Shown here: one piece after another, positions 14,940-21,693 of the stretch
How positions within the stretch are numbered: the stretch's first letter is position 1
Layout of the letters: each line of letters starts with the position of its first letter
NCBI GenBank assembly: GCA_017411125.1
Contig: JAFPNP010000096.1
Coordinates: 1 to 21,693 of the forward strand
Direction: 5' to 3'
Source of the DNA: Kiritimatiellia bacterium
Lineage (GTDB): Bacteria > Verrucomicrobiota > Kiritimatiellia > RFP12 > UBA1067
DNA length: 21,693 nt
Notes under the pieces: model-generated
What the model saw: the letters and a program-made list of their open reading frames with translations, nothing else
Database searches by the model: none
Told to the model about the DNA's origin: nothing
Program-made: the position numbers and the translations under genes

Positions 14940-14948
14940 ATTATACCA
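14940..14948 (-). promoter_or_regulatory. Extended -10 promoter for lepA, overlapping the ahbD stop
   Basis: TGG-TATAAT on the minus strand (14948 to 14940) is a perfect extended -10 element with no clear -35. The TAA stop of ahbD (14943-14941) is part of the TATAAT. Start of transcription is expected near 14933, giving a leader of about 8 nt before the lepA ATG. Confidence 0.7.
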
Positions 14949-15861
14949 TACCTCCCGCCGTCGTGCGGCAGGTGCCGGCGGAACCGAGCGGATTGTCGGC
15001 GGCGGCGGCGAGTGCGCGGAAGTCTAGGCCGAAGTCGCGGATGTTGCCGCACGGCACGTCGATGAAGCCGCACGTCTGCAAATCGCCTACGTGCGAAAGG
15101 AACGCGAAGCCTCGTCCTCCGAGACATCCGCAAGGACGCGGCCCGCAGACGGCTTCGCCTCCGCGCGCGGCCCAGTATGCGGGGGCGGACGGACAGCACG
15201 TCTCTTTGATGGCGAGCGGGCCGGCCTTTGCCTTTGCGAAGGCCCAGTCGAGGACGTGGCGCGTCTGCTCGTCCGAAAGCGCGTAGTCGGCGATGCCCTT
15301 GCCGCGTCCGACGGGCACAAGGAAGAACAGGTCGAGTTTCGAGGCGCCAAGCTCCACGGCGCGGGCGTAGATGGCGTCGAGTTTGTCCGCGTTGAGCGTG
15401 GAGACGGTCGTATTCACCTGGAAGGGCATGCCGGTTGCTCGCGCGATGCGCATGGCGCGCGTCACGTTTTCGTATGCGCCGGATACGCCGCGGAACGCAT
15501 CGTGCGAGGCGGCGTCTGGCCCGTCGAGGGAGAATGAACAGGCCATCACGCCGGCGGACTTGAGCGCGGCAAGGCGTTCTTCCGTGACGAGCATCCCGCA
15601 AGGCGCCATGACGCTGCGCAGACCGCGCGACGTAGCGTAGGCGACGAGTTCGATGATGTCCGGACGCAGCATCGGTTCGCCGCCGGTCCATATCACCATC
15701 ATGCGTCCGAGCGAATCGATCACGCGGCGGCACTCTTCCGTGGACAGTTCGTTTTCGTAGTACACGTTCGCGGCGCCGGCGCGGCAATGTCTGCAGGCGA
15801 GCGGACAGCGCCGCGTCACCTCCCACGCGAGCACGCGCGGCATCTGGAACGGAGCCGTCAT
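14941..15861 (-). CDS. ahbD: AhbD-like radical SAM heme synthase, C-terminally shortened
   Basis: From ATG 15861 the product has 306 residues. CPLACRHC at 19-26 gives the CxxxCxxC radical SAM cluster (Cys19, 23, 26), WTGGEP near 58-63 the SAM-binding motif; SFSLDGPDAASHDAFRG, LVPVGRGK and CGCLGGRGFAFLSHVGDLQTCGF follow the heme b synthase (AhbD)/NirJ pattern. AhbD decarboxylates iron-coproporphyrin III to heme in the siroheme-dependent route. Relatives usually run on for several dozen residues after the CGNxR segment with a CGxC...C..C cluster; here the protein ends soon after CGNIRD with only one more Cys, and no other frame continues the motif. ATGA overlap with ahbC indicates coupling. Function as heme synthase is therefore likely by context but not certain. 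Confidence 0.75.
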   Translation of the reverse strand: MTAPFQMPRVLAWEVTRRCPLACRHCRAGAANVYYENELSTEECRRVIDSLGRMMVIWTGGEPMLRPDIIELVAYATSRGLRSVMAPCGMLVTEERLAALKSAGVMACSFSLDGPDAASHDAFRGVSGAYENVTRAMRIARATGMPFQVNTTVSTLNADKLDAIYARAVELGASKLDLFFLVPVGRGKGIADYALSDEQTRHVLDWAFAKAKAGPLAIKETCCPSAPAYWAARGGEAVCGPRPCGCLGGRGFAFLSHVGDLQTCGFIDVPCGNIRDFGLDFRALAAAADNPLGSAGTCRTTAGGMV

Positions 15862-17006
15862 TCGGAAACCTTTATCTCTTCGTCCGTCAGGTAGCACGTG
15901 GGGTCTTCGCCCCATATGTCGCCCGTCACGGCCTCGCCGCGCGCGCGGAAGTTGCCGCCGCAGATGTCAAGCCAGCGGCAATCGCGGCAACGTCCTTTGA
16001 CGTGTTCCTTTTTGCGGCGCATCAGGTCGAGCAAAGAGCCGGGCGGCGGATTGCCCCAGATTTCGGAGAAAGGTTTTTCGAGGACGTTGCCTACAGGATG
16101 GTTGCGCCAGAACTGGTCCGGGTAGACCGTACCGTCCCATGAAATGCACGCGATGCCCTCGCCTGACGAGTTGCCGCCGTTCAGCTTGAGAAGATCCAGC
16201 GCATGTTCGGCGTTGGGATGTCCTTCGGCCTTCATCTTGAGATAGAGCGCGGCGCCGTCGCAATGGTTGTCGACCGTCAGCACTTCGGTCGGAAAGCCGG
16301 AATCGAACGAGCGGCGTGTCTCGTCCACAATGGTGTCCAGCGCGGCGCGGGCCTGTCCGTGCGTGAGGTCGGTGGCGGCGATTTCCCTGCCGCGCCCTGT
16401 GTAGACGAGGTGGTAGAGGCAGATGCGCGGCACGCGCTCCGCCCGCATCAGCGCGAAGATGGCGGGGATGGCGGCGACGTTGTCGCGCGTCATCGTAACG
16501 CGCAGGCCGACTTTCACGTCGCGGTCGCGGAGACGGCGGATTGCGGCAAGCGCCTCCCTGTACGCGCCGGGGCGGCGGCGGAAGGTGTCGTGGACGGCCT
16601 CGGTGCCGTCGATTGATATGCCGACGTAAGCCACGCCGAGATCGCGGATCCAGTCGGCGCAATCGTAGTCGATCAGCGTTCCGTTGGTGGAGAAGGTCAC
16701 GCGCAGCCCCTTGGACTTCGCGTACGCGGCGAGCGTCCGGATGTCGGGCCGGGCGAACGGTTCGCCGCCGGAGAAAAGCAGCACTGGAACCCGGAACGCC
16801 GCCAGATCGTCGATCACCGCGAGAGCCTGCTCCGTAGAAAGTATCTTTTGTTCGCCGGAGTGCGCGGCGTAGCAGTGCGAACATGCGAGATTGCACGCGG
16901 GCGTGCAGTTCCACACGACGATCGGCTTGCGGTGCGCACCCTTTTGGTACCGCAGCCTGTCGCTCGCCTCGACTGTTCCGAAATACAGTTTGGATATCCC
17001 GATCAT
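15858..17006 (-). CDS. ahbC: AhbC-like radical SAM 12,18-didecarboxysiroheme deacetylase
   Basis: A 382-residue protein opening MIGISKLYFGTVEASDRLRY, then VVWNCTPACNLACSHCY with the CxxxCxxC cluster at Cys38, 42 and 45, FSGGEP at 78-83, and ISIDGTEAVHDTFR. The SPASM-like end is complete: YPDQFWRNHPVGNV, then KGRCRDCRWLDICGGNFRARGEA and DPTCYL, as in AhbC/NirJ2 proteins. AhbC removes the acetate side chains of 12,18-didecarboxysiroheme to give iron-coproporphyrin III, the substrate of AhbD. Its partner ahbD follows with a 4-nt overlap. AhbA/AhbB and siroheme genes are not in the window. ATG 17006 comes 7 nt after the restriction nuclease stop with only a weak AAGA upstream. A NirJ-like heme d1 role is the alternative. 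Confidence 0.82.
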   Translation of the reverse strand: MIGISKLYFGTVEASDRLRYQKGAHRKPIVVWNCTPACNLACSHCYAAHSGEQKILSTEQALAVIDDLAAFRVPVLLFSGGEPFARPDIRTLAAYAKSKGLRVTFSTNGTLIDYDCADWIRDLGVAYVGISIDGTEAVHDTFRRRPGAYREALAAIRRLRDRDVKVGLRVTMTRDNVAAIPAIFALMRAERVPRICLYHLVYTGRGREIAATDLTHGQARAALDTIVDETRRSFDSGFPTEVLTVDNHCDGAALYLKMKAEGHPNAEHALDLLKLNGGNSSGEGIACISWDGTVYPDQFWRNHPVGNVLEKPFSEIWGNPPPGSLLDLMRRKKEHVKGRCRDCRWLDICGGNFRARGEAVTGDIWGEDPTCYLTDEEIKVSE

Positions 17007-17013
17007 TGCATTC

Positions 17014-17787
17014 TTAATCCACGTACTTGAGAAATGGAGTAACGAATTGGTTGATCATGTATTGCGCGCGTTCTTTTGCCTGTTTCACAAAGTGGCGCAA
17101 ATATTCTTTGGCCCATTGACATCCTTGGCCCGCAAACGACTGGTCGCATTCATCGACATGAAACTGCACCTGCATGGCCGCAGCCCAGTTTATATATAGC
17201 GTGGACGGATCGATGCGGAACAAATTAGCATGATGAGCGCTCTCGCAAACCAGGTCGTTTCCGGCAAGTCGCCAATCCACCTCAAAATAGTCTATCGTGA
17301 AACTGTTGAAATCCTCGTTGTCCAGCATTGTGGCACATAGCTGTGCGAGTTTGTATGACGATATGATATTTGGAGGTTGCGCCTTCTTGTCGAGATTGCG
17401 CGTCTTTACGTCTATGAGGTTGAAGAAGTTATCTTGTACGGCAAGAATGTCCGCCGTGTCATTTTGCTTTTCCTCGAAGGGCGACGACACACTCCATCGA
17501 TTGGTAGCGTCCTTGCCTCTGCTCAAAAGGAAAAGGACGGTGGGAGAATCGAACAACTTGTTCTTTGCTTCCACTCCGACAGCATTTAGATGTCGGCGGT
17601 ATAGGAAGTTTAGATATTCATATTGCCGGAAAACTATTCCGGGATATTGTTCCTGCAGTTTCGAGTATACCGCTTTATCAAACGGTTCTCCCGCCGCATG
17701 GCCAGACAAGGTGCCCGAAGTTGGTCTGGGAACGGAAAGCCCTCTCACGGCTTTTGCAAGCAGGTTGAAATCGACGATGTTTTTCAT
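17014..17787 (-). CDS. HincII-type type II restriction endonuclease (predicted GTYRAC)
   Basis: The 257-residue protein is very close to HincII in length and throughout its sequence: PTSGTLSGHAAGEPF near 22-36, RQYEYLN, LFDSPTVLFLLSRGK near 78-92, FEEKQNDTADI, LIDVKTRN, AQPPNIISSYKLAQ and YINWAAAMQVQFHV. Asp113, Asp126 and Lys128 correspond to the metal/catalytic residues of HincII (Asp114, Asp127, Lys129), and Gln137 to the DNA-intercalating Gln138. All catalytic residues are intact, so it should be active; cleavage within GTYRAC is inferred from homology. Its ATG overlaps the methylase TGA by 4 nt, which delays nuclease synthesis behind the methylase. G+C content is visibly lower than the flanks, pointing to horizontal gain. 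Confidence 0.94.
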   Translation of the reverse strand: MKNIVDFNLLAKAVRGLSVPRPTSGTLSGHAAGEPFDKAVYSKLQEQYPGIVFRQYEYLNFLYRRHLNAVGVEAKNKLFDSPTVLFLLSRGKDATNRWSVSSPFEEKQNDTADILAVQDNFFNLIDVKTRNLDKKAQPPNIISSYKLAQLCATMLDNEDFNSFTIDYFEVDWRLAGNDLVCESAHHANLFRIDPSTLYINWAAAMQVQFHVDECDQSFAGQGCQWAKEYLRHFVKQAKERAQYMINQFVTPFLKYVD

Positions 17788-19439
17788 GCCATCAGCTCTC
17801 CAAGATAGCTATTGATGGTCGCGGCATTCGCCATCTTGCGCTCTACGATCATTGCAGCTGTCAATTTGGCTATTTTGTCATGCAATTCGGTTTCGCGCCG
17901 ACTATCCCATTTTATTTTTCTGAAGGGAATGCTTGAAAGTGGTTTTTCCGAGAACTCCACTATGTTTCCCTTGACGATTCCGTAGTTGCGTATCCATTTG
18001 AATATGAGCGGATGATTTAGATAGGCTAGTATGTATTCAATGGATTCTCGCACTCCTGCTTTTTTGAAGATTCCTGTGACATCCTGCGTCGGATAGAATC
18101 CTTCGTCTGCAAGTGCAAAGCGCACGTATGATTTCGCCGATATGCGTTCCTTGCACGGGACGAATATGCGCTTCCCCTTGCCGGAAAACAACTTTTCGCT
18201 CCTTTTGAAGCACCACTGCCAATAAGGGAGTTCTTTCCCGTAAGAATATCGCGCCATCAACGCATCTTTGTTCGGCTGCATCAACGCATGAAAATGCGGA
18301 TAGATACGTTTGAAGTCCGATTCGTGCGTCACATTTTCAGGTACATACACATATCGTGTGGGGCGCAGCGCCCAATAGCGTGTTAAGTCCTTGGCCTTGT
18401 ATACAAGTATGGAATCCCGTTTCTCGTCGGGCGTAAGATCTATATTGTCAGGAATCTGGAACGCACGATCGAGACCGCTCACCATTCCGTTTGCTATCTC
18501 GCAAACGTCGTGGACGGTACACATCTTTTTCCGACGGAAAAGACCTCCGTCGAATACATCTACCACGCACGCCGCCATAAGTCTCTCAAGAGCGTCTTGT
18601 TCGACCTTGGGCGCGAACACCCATCTTTCTTCCTTGCGGAATTGGCTCAACTCCATGTATTCAACGCCATCTACCGGAGTATGTTCCAAAAGACGTTTCA
18701 ACACGTCGCCGGACAGGTTTGCCTTGCGCGAGAATTTGGCGACATGCATCGTTGGCTTGACGGGATCCTGCGATTTGACGAAGCGAAACACAACTGTGGA
18801 AACCGTAGCGCCCTTGAATATCGACGATTCGTTGAATATATAGAAATCCGAGAAGTAGCCATGCTCGCAGAAATAGTCCCGAAGCGACTGCGCATTTGTA
18901 GTGTTCGTCCAGTATTCAGGGCAGATGAAAATCAATTCGCCGCCATCTTTCAGAGCCTCAACGCTCTTGAGCATGAAGATGTATGAGTAGTCGCACAGCG
19001 AATTGAAATATTTGTTCCACAGCGCATTTGCGGCAAGTTCATCTTTGAACCGGGCGCCAAGGTTTTTCCATCTGACATACGGTGGATTGCCGATGACGAG
19101 GTCGTAGCGCGTGGCAATTTCCGCGCCTATGAAACTTGCGCATTTTACGCATTCATGCTGTGCCGCCAGTTCAGGGTCGATTTCATAGCCGTCAATCCGC
19201 GCACAACCTTTCCTCTTCAACAATTCAATGAACACGCCCTCGCCGGCGGACGGCTCAAGCACGATCGCGTTCTTGTCGGTCTTCGACAGCGAGAGCATGA
19301 AGGAAGCCACGTTCTCCGGCGTGAAATATTGGCCGAGGTTTTTTCGTGACGCCTTATTTTCGGTTGCTTGCGCCAAAGCGGGAACTATGGCCGCAATCGA
19401 AGCCGCAGAAGTGTCGCGTATGAACTCTCGCCGTTTCAA
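17784..19439 (-). CDS. HincII-type N6-adenine DNA methyltransferase with N-terminal Tat-like leader
   Basis: A 551-residue gamma-class adenine methylase: NLGQYFTP at 34-41 (motif X), LEPSAGEGVF at 61-70 (motif I), GYEIDPE near 84-90 (II), NPPYVRW at 118-124 (motif IV, NPPY), and a long C-terminal target-recognition region. It should protect the sites cut by the adjoining nuclease. It is about 50 residues longer than I recall for M.HincII. Residues 1-26 look like a twin-arginine signal: KRREFI at 2-7, weakly hydrophobic SAASIAAIVPALA, then AQA at 23-25. The start is TTG 19439, with AAAGG 8-9 nt upstream. The only later start before motif X is TTG at codon 22, which has no ribosome site. It begins 23 nt after nifS. 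Confidence 0.92.
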   Translation of the reverse strand: MKRREFIRDTSAASIAAIVPALAQATENKASRKNLGQYFTPENVASFMLSLSKTDKNAIVLEPSAGEGVFIELLKRKGCARIDGYEIDPELAAQHECVKCASFIGAEIATRYDLVIGNPPYVRWKNLGARFKDELAANALWNKYFNSLCDYSYIFMLKSVEALKDGGELIFICPEYWTNTTNAQSLRDYFCEHGYFSDFYIFNESSIFKGATVSTVVFRFVKSQDPVKPTMHVAKFSRKANLSGDVLKRLLEHTPVDGVEYMELSQFRKEERWVFAPKVEQDALERLMAACVVDVFDGGLFRRKKMCTVHDVCEIANGMVSGLDRAFQIPDNIDLTPDEKRDSILVYKAKDLTRYWALRPTRYVYVPENVTHESDFKRIYPHFHALMQPNKDALMARYSYGKELPYWQWCFKRSEKLFSGKGKRIFVPCKERISAKSYVRFALADEGFYPTQDVTGIFKKAGVRESIEYILAYLNHPLIFKWIRNYGIVKGNIVEFSEKPLSSIPFRKIKWDSRRETELHDKIAKLTAAMIVERKMANAATINSYLGELMA

Positions 19440-19462
19440 GAAGTAGACCTTTCGATTGTCGC

Positions 19463-20647
19463 TTACTTGTACGTCGTCGGGCCTTTATCGGGGCCGAAGG
19501 GCGACAGGTCGCGGAGGTTCTTGATGATGGGCGGAAGCTTTTCCAGAACGTAGTCGACTTCTTCCATCGTATTGTAGCGCGAGAGCGAGAAGCGTATCGA
19601 ACCGTGGACTGCGATGAACGGAACGCCCATGGCGCGTATCACGTGAGACGGGTCGAGCGAGCCGGACGCGCACGCGCTGCCGGTCGATATGCAGATGCCC
19701 TCGTCGGAAAGATGGTACGCTATGGCCTCGCCCTCGATGTACTCGAAGCTCACGTTGAGCGTGTTCGGCAGGCGGTGGTCGAGGTCGCCGTTCACGCGCA
19801 CGTTTGGGCATGTGGCGAGGATGCCTGCCTGCAATCTGTCGCGCATTGCGGAGAGCTGGCGCGCCTCCGCCTCGTAGTTCGCCATCGCAAGCTCGCACGC
19901 CTTGGCGAGGCCGACGATATAGGGAACGTTCTCCGTGCCTGCGCGGCGTCCGTTCTCCTGGTGCCCGCCGAGCATGAAAGGTTTTAGCTTCGTGCCGCGC
20001 CGGATGAAAAGCGCTCCCACGCCCTTTGGCGCGTGGAACTTGTGTCCGCTCACGGCGAGGAGGTCGGCGGGAACCTGCTTCATGTCGATCGGAATCTTGC
20101 CGGCGACCTGGACGGCGTCGGTGTGGAACGTCGCTCCATGTTCCTTTGCGATTTCGGCGGCCTCTCGCACGGGGAACACCGTGCCTGTCTCGTTGTTCGC
20201 CCACATTATCGAGACGAGGGCGTTCTTCGTGCCCTTCAACTCCTCGCGGAGGCGGTCGAGATCGAACTGCCCGACGCCGTTCACGGGCATTTCGACGACG
20301 GGGTGCCCGAGCGTCTTGAGGCGGCGGGCGGGCTGAAGCACGGCGGGATGCTCGACGGCGGTGGTGACCATTTTCATGCCCGTGCCGAACCAGTCGGCCA
20401 CGCCCCGTATCGCAGTATTGTCCGATTCGGTCGCGCACGAGGTGAAGAACACCTCGTCCGGCTCGCAGTTGAAGAAGGCGGCCACCTGCTCGCGCGCGCG
20501 CTGCACGTGTTTCGCCACCTGTCCGCCGAAAGCGTGCATGGAGGACGGATTGCCGTACAGCTCGCCGAAGAACGGCATCATCGCCTCGCGCACCTCCGGC
20601 GCGACCTGCGTGGTGGCGTTGTTGTCGAAATAAACTGTTTTGTTCAT
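19463..20647 (-). CDS. nifS: NifS/IscS-type cysteine desulfurase
   Basis: A 394-residue class V PLP enzyme starting MNKTVYFDNNATT at ATG 20647, the usual position; the frame stays open far upstream, but that part is not coding. VEHPA holds His100, HTDAVQ Asp177, SGHKFHAPKG the PLP lysine Lys203, and STGSACASG the persulfide cysteine Cys326. It releases sulfur from cysteine for Fe-S cluster assembly in the cytoplasm. Its type (NifS rather than SufS) is shown by the long STGSACASGSLDPSHV active-site loop. Ribosome site GAGG/AAGG precedes the ATG. No iscU or iscR lies next to it; downstream come the restriction-modification genes and two Fe-S radical SAM enzymes. Confidence 0.95.
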   Translation of the reverse strand: MNKTVYFDNNATTQVAPEVREAMMPFFGELYGNPSSMHAFGGQVAKHVQRAREQVAAFFNCEPDEVFFTSCATESDNTAIRGVADWFGTGMKMVTTAVEHPAVLQPARRLKTLGHPVVEMPVNGVGQFDLDRLREELKGTKNALVSIMWANNETGTVFPVREAAEIAKEHGATFHTDAVQVAGKIPIDMKQVPADLLAVSGHKFHAPKGVGALFIRRGTKLKPFMLGGHQENGRRAGTENVPYIVGLAKACELAMANYEAEARQLSAMRDRLQAGILATCPNVRVNGDLDHRLPNTLNVSFEYIEGEAIAYHLSDEGICISTGSACASGSLDPSHVIRAMGVPFIAVHGSIRFSLSRYNTMEEVDYVLEKLPPIIKNLRDLSPFGPDKGPTTYK

Positions 20648-20672
20648 TGTGCCTTGTACCTCGAAGCGATAT

Positions 20673-20681
20673 ATTCTACCA
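20673..20681 (-). promoter_or_regulatory. Extended -10 promoter for nifS and downstream genes
   Basis: TGG-TAGAAT on the minus strand (20681 to 20673) resembles TGnTATAAT with one mismatch. Expected start is near 20666, giving a leader of about 19 nt that includes the ribosome site before ATG 20647. It may drive nifS, the methylase, the nuclease, ahbC and ahbD. Confidence 0.45.
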
Positions 20682-20718
20682 AATAGGGCCGTCGGCGGCA
20701 ACCCGCGCGGCGACGCGG

Positions 20719-21693
20719 TCAGCAAATCCATTTGCCGGCAACCGGGATGCGGCGGATGAGAAGCGCCGCCGCGGCGGACAGCGCAAACGTGGTCGTCGCC
20801 GTCGCCGCTATCGTGAGCGGCGTAGGCATGAGCGGCCTGTACATCGCAAACACGGTCGGCAGAATGAACATGTGGAGCAGATACATTCCATAAGACGCCT
20901 CGGAAACGGGGCGGACTGCCAGATCGTAAATGCGCCCTCGGAATCCGACCTTGCGGAACACGAGAAACGCCGCGACGGTCGCCAGCGCGACGCCTATTGA
21001 GCAGTACTCGATGCTTGTTTCCATGACCACGGCGGAAGCATACGGCGCGGAAAACGGGAACGAACGCGGGAACAGAAAGAACGGAACTCCAAGCGTCGCA
21101 ACGCCCGCAAGCCATAGGGGAACCGCCGTGCGCAACGTCGCGCCCCAGCTCCGCTCCACGGCGAACTTGCGGAACCAGAGTCCGATGAGGAGGTATCCGA
21201 AAAAGCCGCTCACGTAATGGAATGCACCAAAATGGTTCCACGGACACTCTCCCCAAAGATATGGAATCGCACCGAAGGACGGCTCGCCGTAGAGATGTCC
21301 CCAAAGCGAGCGCAGAAACGGAAACAGTGTCGTCGCAAACCAGAGAGCTATCCATCTACGGAGTTCGCCTTTGCCGACTTTCTCCGCCCACGGCGACAAA
21401 AGCGGCATGAGGATGTAAAGTCCGGCAATCATCGGCACGAACCAGAGGTGTCCTGCCTCGTCGGGGAAGTTGAAGAGAGCCTTGCCCCATGACGACGCGC
21501 CGTTTCCGTACCACGCCACGTAGGCGGCGGCCCACACGGCGAACGGCACGGCCACGCGAAGAAGCCTGCGCTTGAAGAAGGCGCCCGCGCTGCCTCGGAC
21601 CGGGAAAAGCAGATACGACGATGCTATGGCGAAAAGCGGCACGCAGATTCTGCAAAGACATTCAGTGAGGGCGATCCAGAACATGTCCCGCCG
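20719..21693 (-). CDS. Acyltransferase-3 (OafA/WecH-type) membrane protein, 5' end cut
   Basis: At least 321 residues with about nine hydrophobic segments and the acyltransferase-3 pattern: RICVPLFAIASSYLLF, then KRRLLRVAVPFAVW, GHLWFVPMIAGLYILMPLLS and YGMYLLHMF near the end. The family O-acylates cell-surface sugars or other exported molecules in the inner membrane. The first helix with the conserved Arg/His pair is missing: the frame is still open at the window edge (three more codons before the first visible ATG at 21684), so the true start lies outside. It ends 71 nt before nifS and is probably in a separate transcript. The target cannot be read. Confidence 0.85.
   Translation of the reverse strand, partial: RRDMFWIALTECLCRICVPLFAIASSYLLFPVRGSAGAFFKRRLLRVAVPFAVWAAAYVAWYGNGASSWGKALFNFPDEAGHLWFVPMIAGLYILMPLLSPWAEKVGKGELRRWIALWFATTLFPFLRSLWGHLYGEPSFGAIPYLWGECPWNHFGAFHYVSGFFGYLLIGLWFRKFAVERSWGATLRTAVPLWLAGVATLGVPFFLFPRSFPFSAPYASAVVMETSIEYCSIGVALATVAAFLVFRKVGFRGRIYDLAVRPVSEASYGMYLLHMFILPTVFAMYRPLMPTPLTIAATATTTFALSAAAALLIRRIPVAGKWIC

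Noticed and set aside
13582..15027. A 481-codon plus-strand open frame opposite lepA and the ahbD end.
   Set aside because: Antisense shadow of lepA, whose GTPase motifs are complete.
20648..21355. The nifS frame stays open for about 236 codons upstream of its ATG.
   Set aside because: The upstream part is antisense-frame or frame-shifted reading of the acyltransferase gene and lacks the NifS family pattern; the ATG at 20647 matches the family start and has a ribosome site.

Overview
The window is bacterial chromosomal DNA, fairly G+C-rich (about 60% in the housekeeping genes I sampled). Every protein gene I accept is on the minus strand, so gene order below runs from high to low coordinates. 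The gene content fits an anaerobic Gram-negative bacterium, perhaps of the PVC group (Verrucomicrobiota/Kiritimatiellota/Lentisphaerota type). It has a siroheme-route (Ahb) heme pathway, a NifS-type cysteine desulfurase, a Tat-like leader and a secreted glycoside hydrolase with a sugar-porter gene. This placement is inference; no ribosomal RNA or taxonomic marker was compared.

Layout. At the right edge is a partial acyltransferase-3 membrane protein. Then comes a tightly packed run: nifS, a HincII-type restriction-modification pair (methylase then nuclease), ahbC and ahbD. The gaps are 23, -4, 7 and -4 nt, so the restriction-modification pair sits inside an Fe-S/heme gene cluster. The pair has clearly lower G+C than its neighbours. 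The methylase starts with what looks like a twin-arginine signal peptide, and AhbD seems to lack its usual cysteine-rich C-terminus. Next is lepA-pfk-mfd, a housekeeping run with its own extended -10 promoter overlapping the ahbD stop codon. A 550-nt gene-less stretch follows, with nested hairpins and a twin CCTATAGG repeat.

Below this is a sugar-use operon with a near-consensus sigma-70 promoter: a secreted glycoside-hydrolase-like protein, a major facilitator sugar porter and an N-acylglucosamine 2-epimerase family enzyme. Then comes coaD-yceD-rpmF-plsX followed at once by tRNA-Pro(UGG) and a strong intrinsic terminator.

At the left edge, on the 3' side of the tRNA, lies the end of a probable mobile or acquired element: a DUF2924 protein whose stop codon touches the start codon of a large serine recombinase that runs off the window. 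A striking inverted repeat and tiny possible ORFs lie upstream of it.

The main points of novelty are the Tat-like leader on a DNA methyltransferase, the restriction-modification pair in the nifS-ahbCD operon, the shortened AhbD, and the structured non-coding stretch at about 8.1-8.5 kb.
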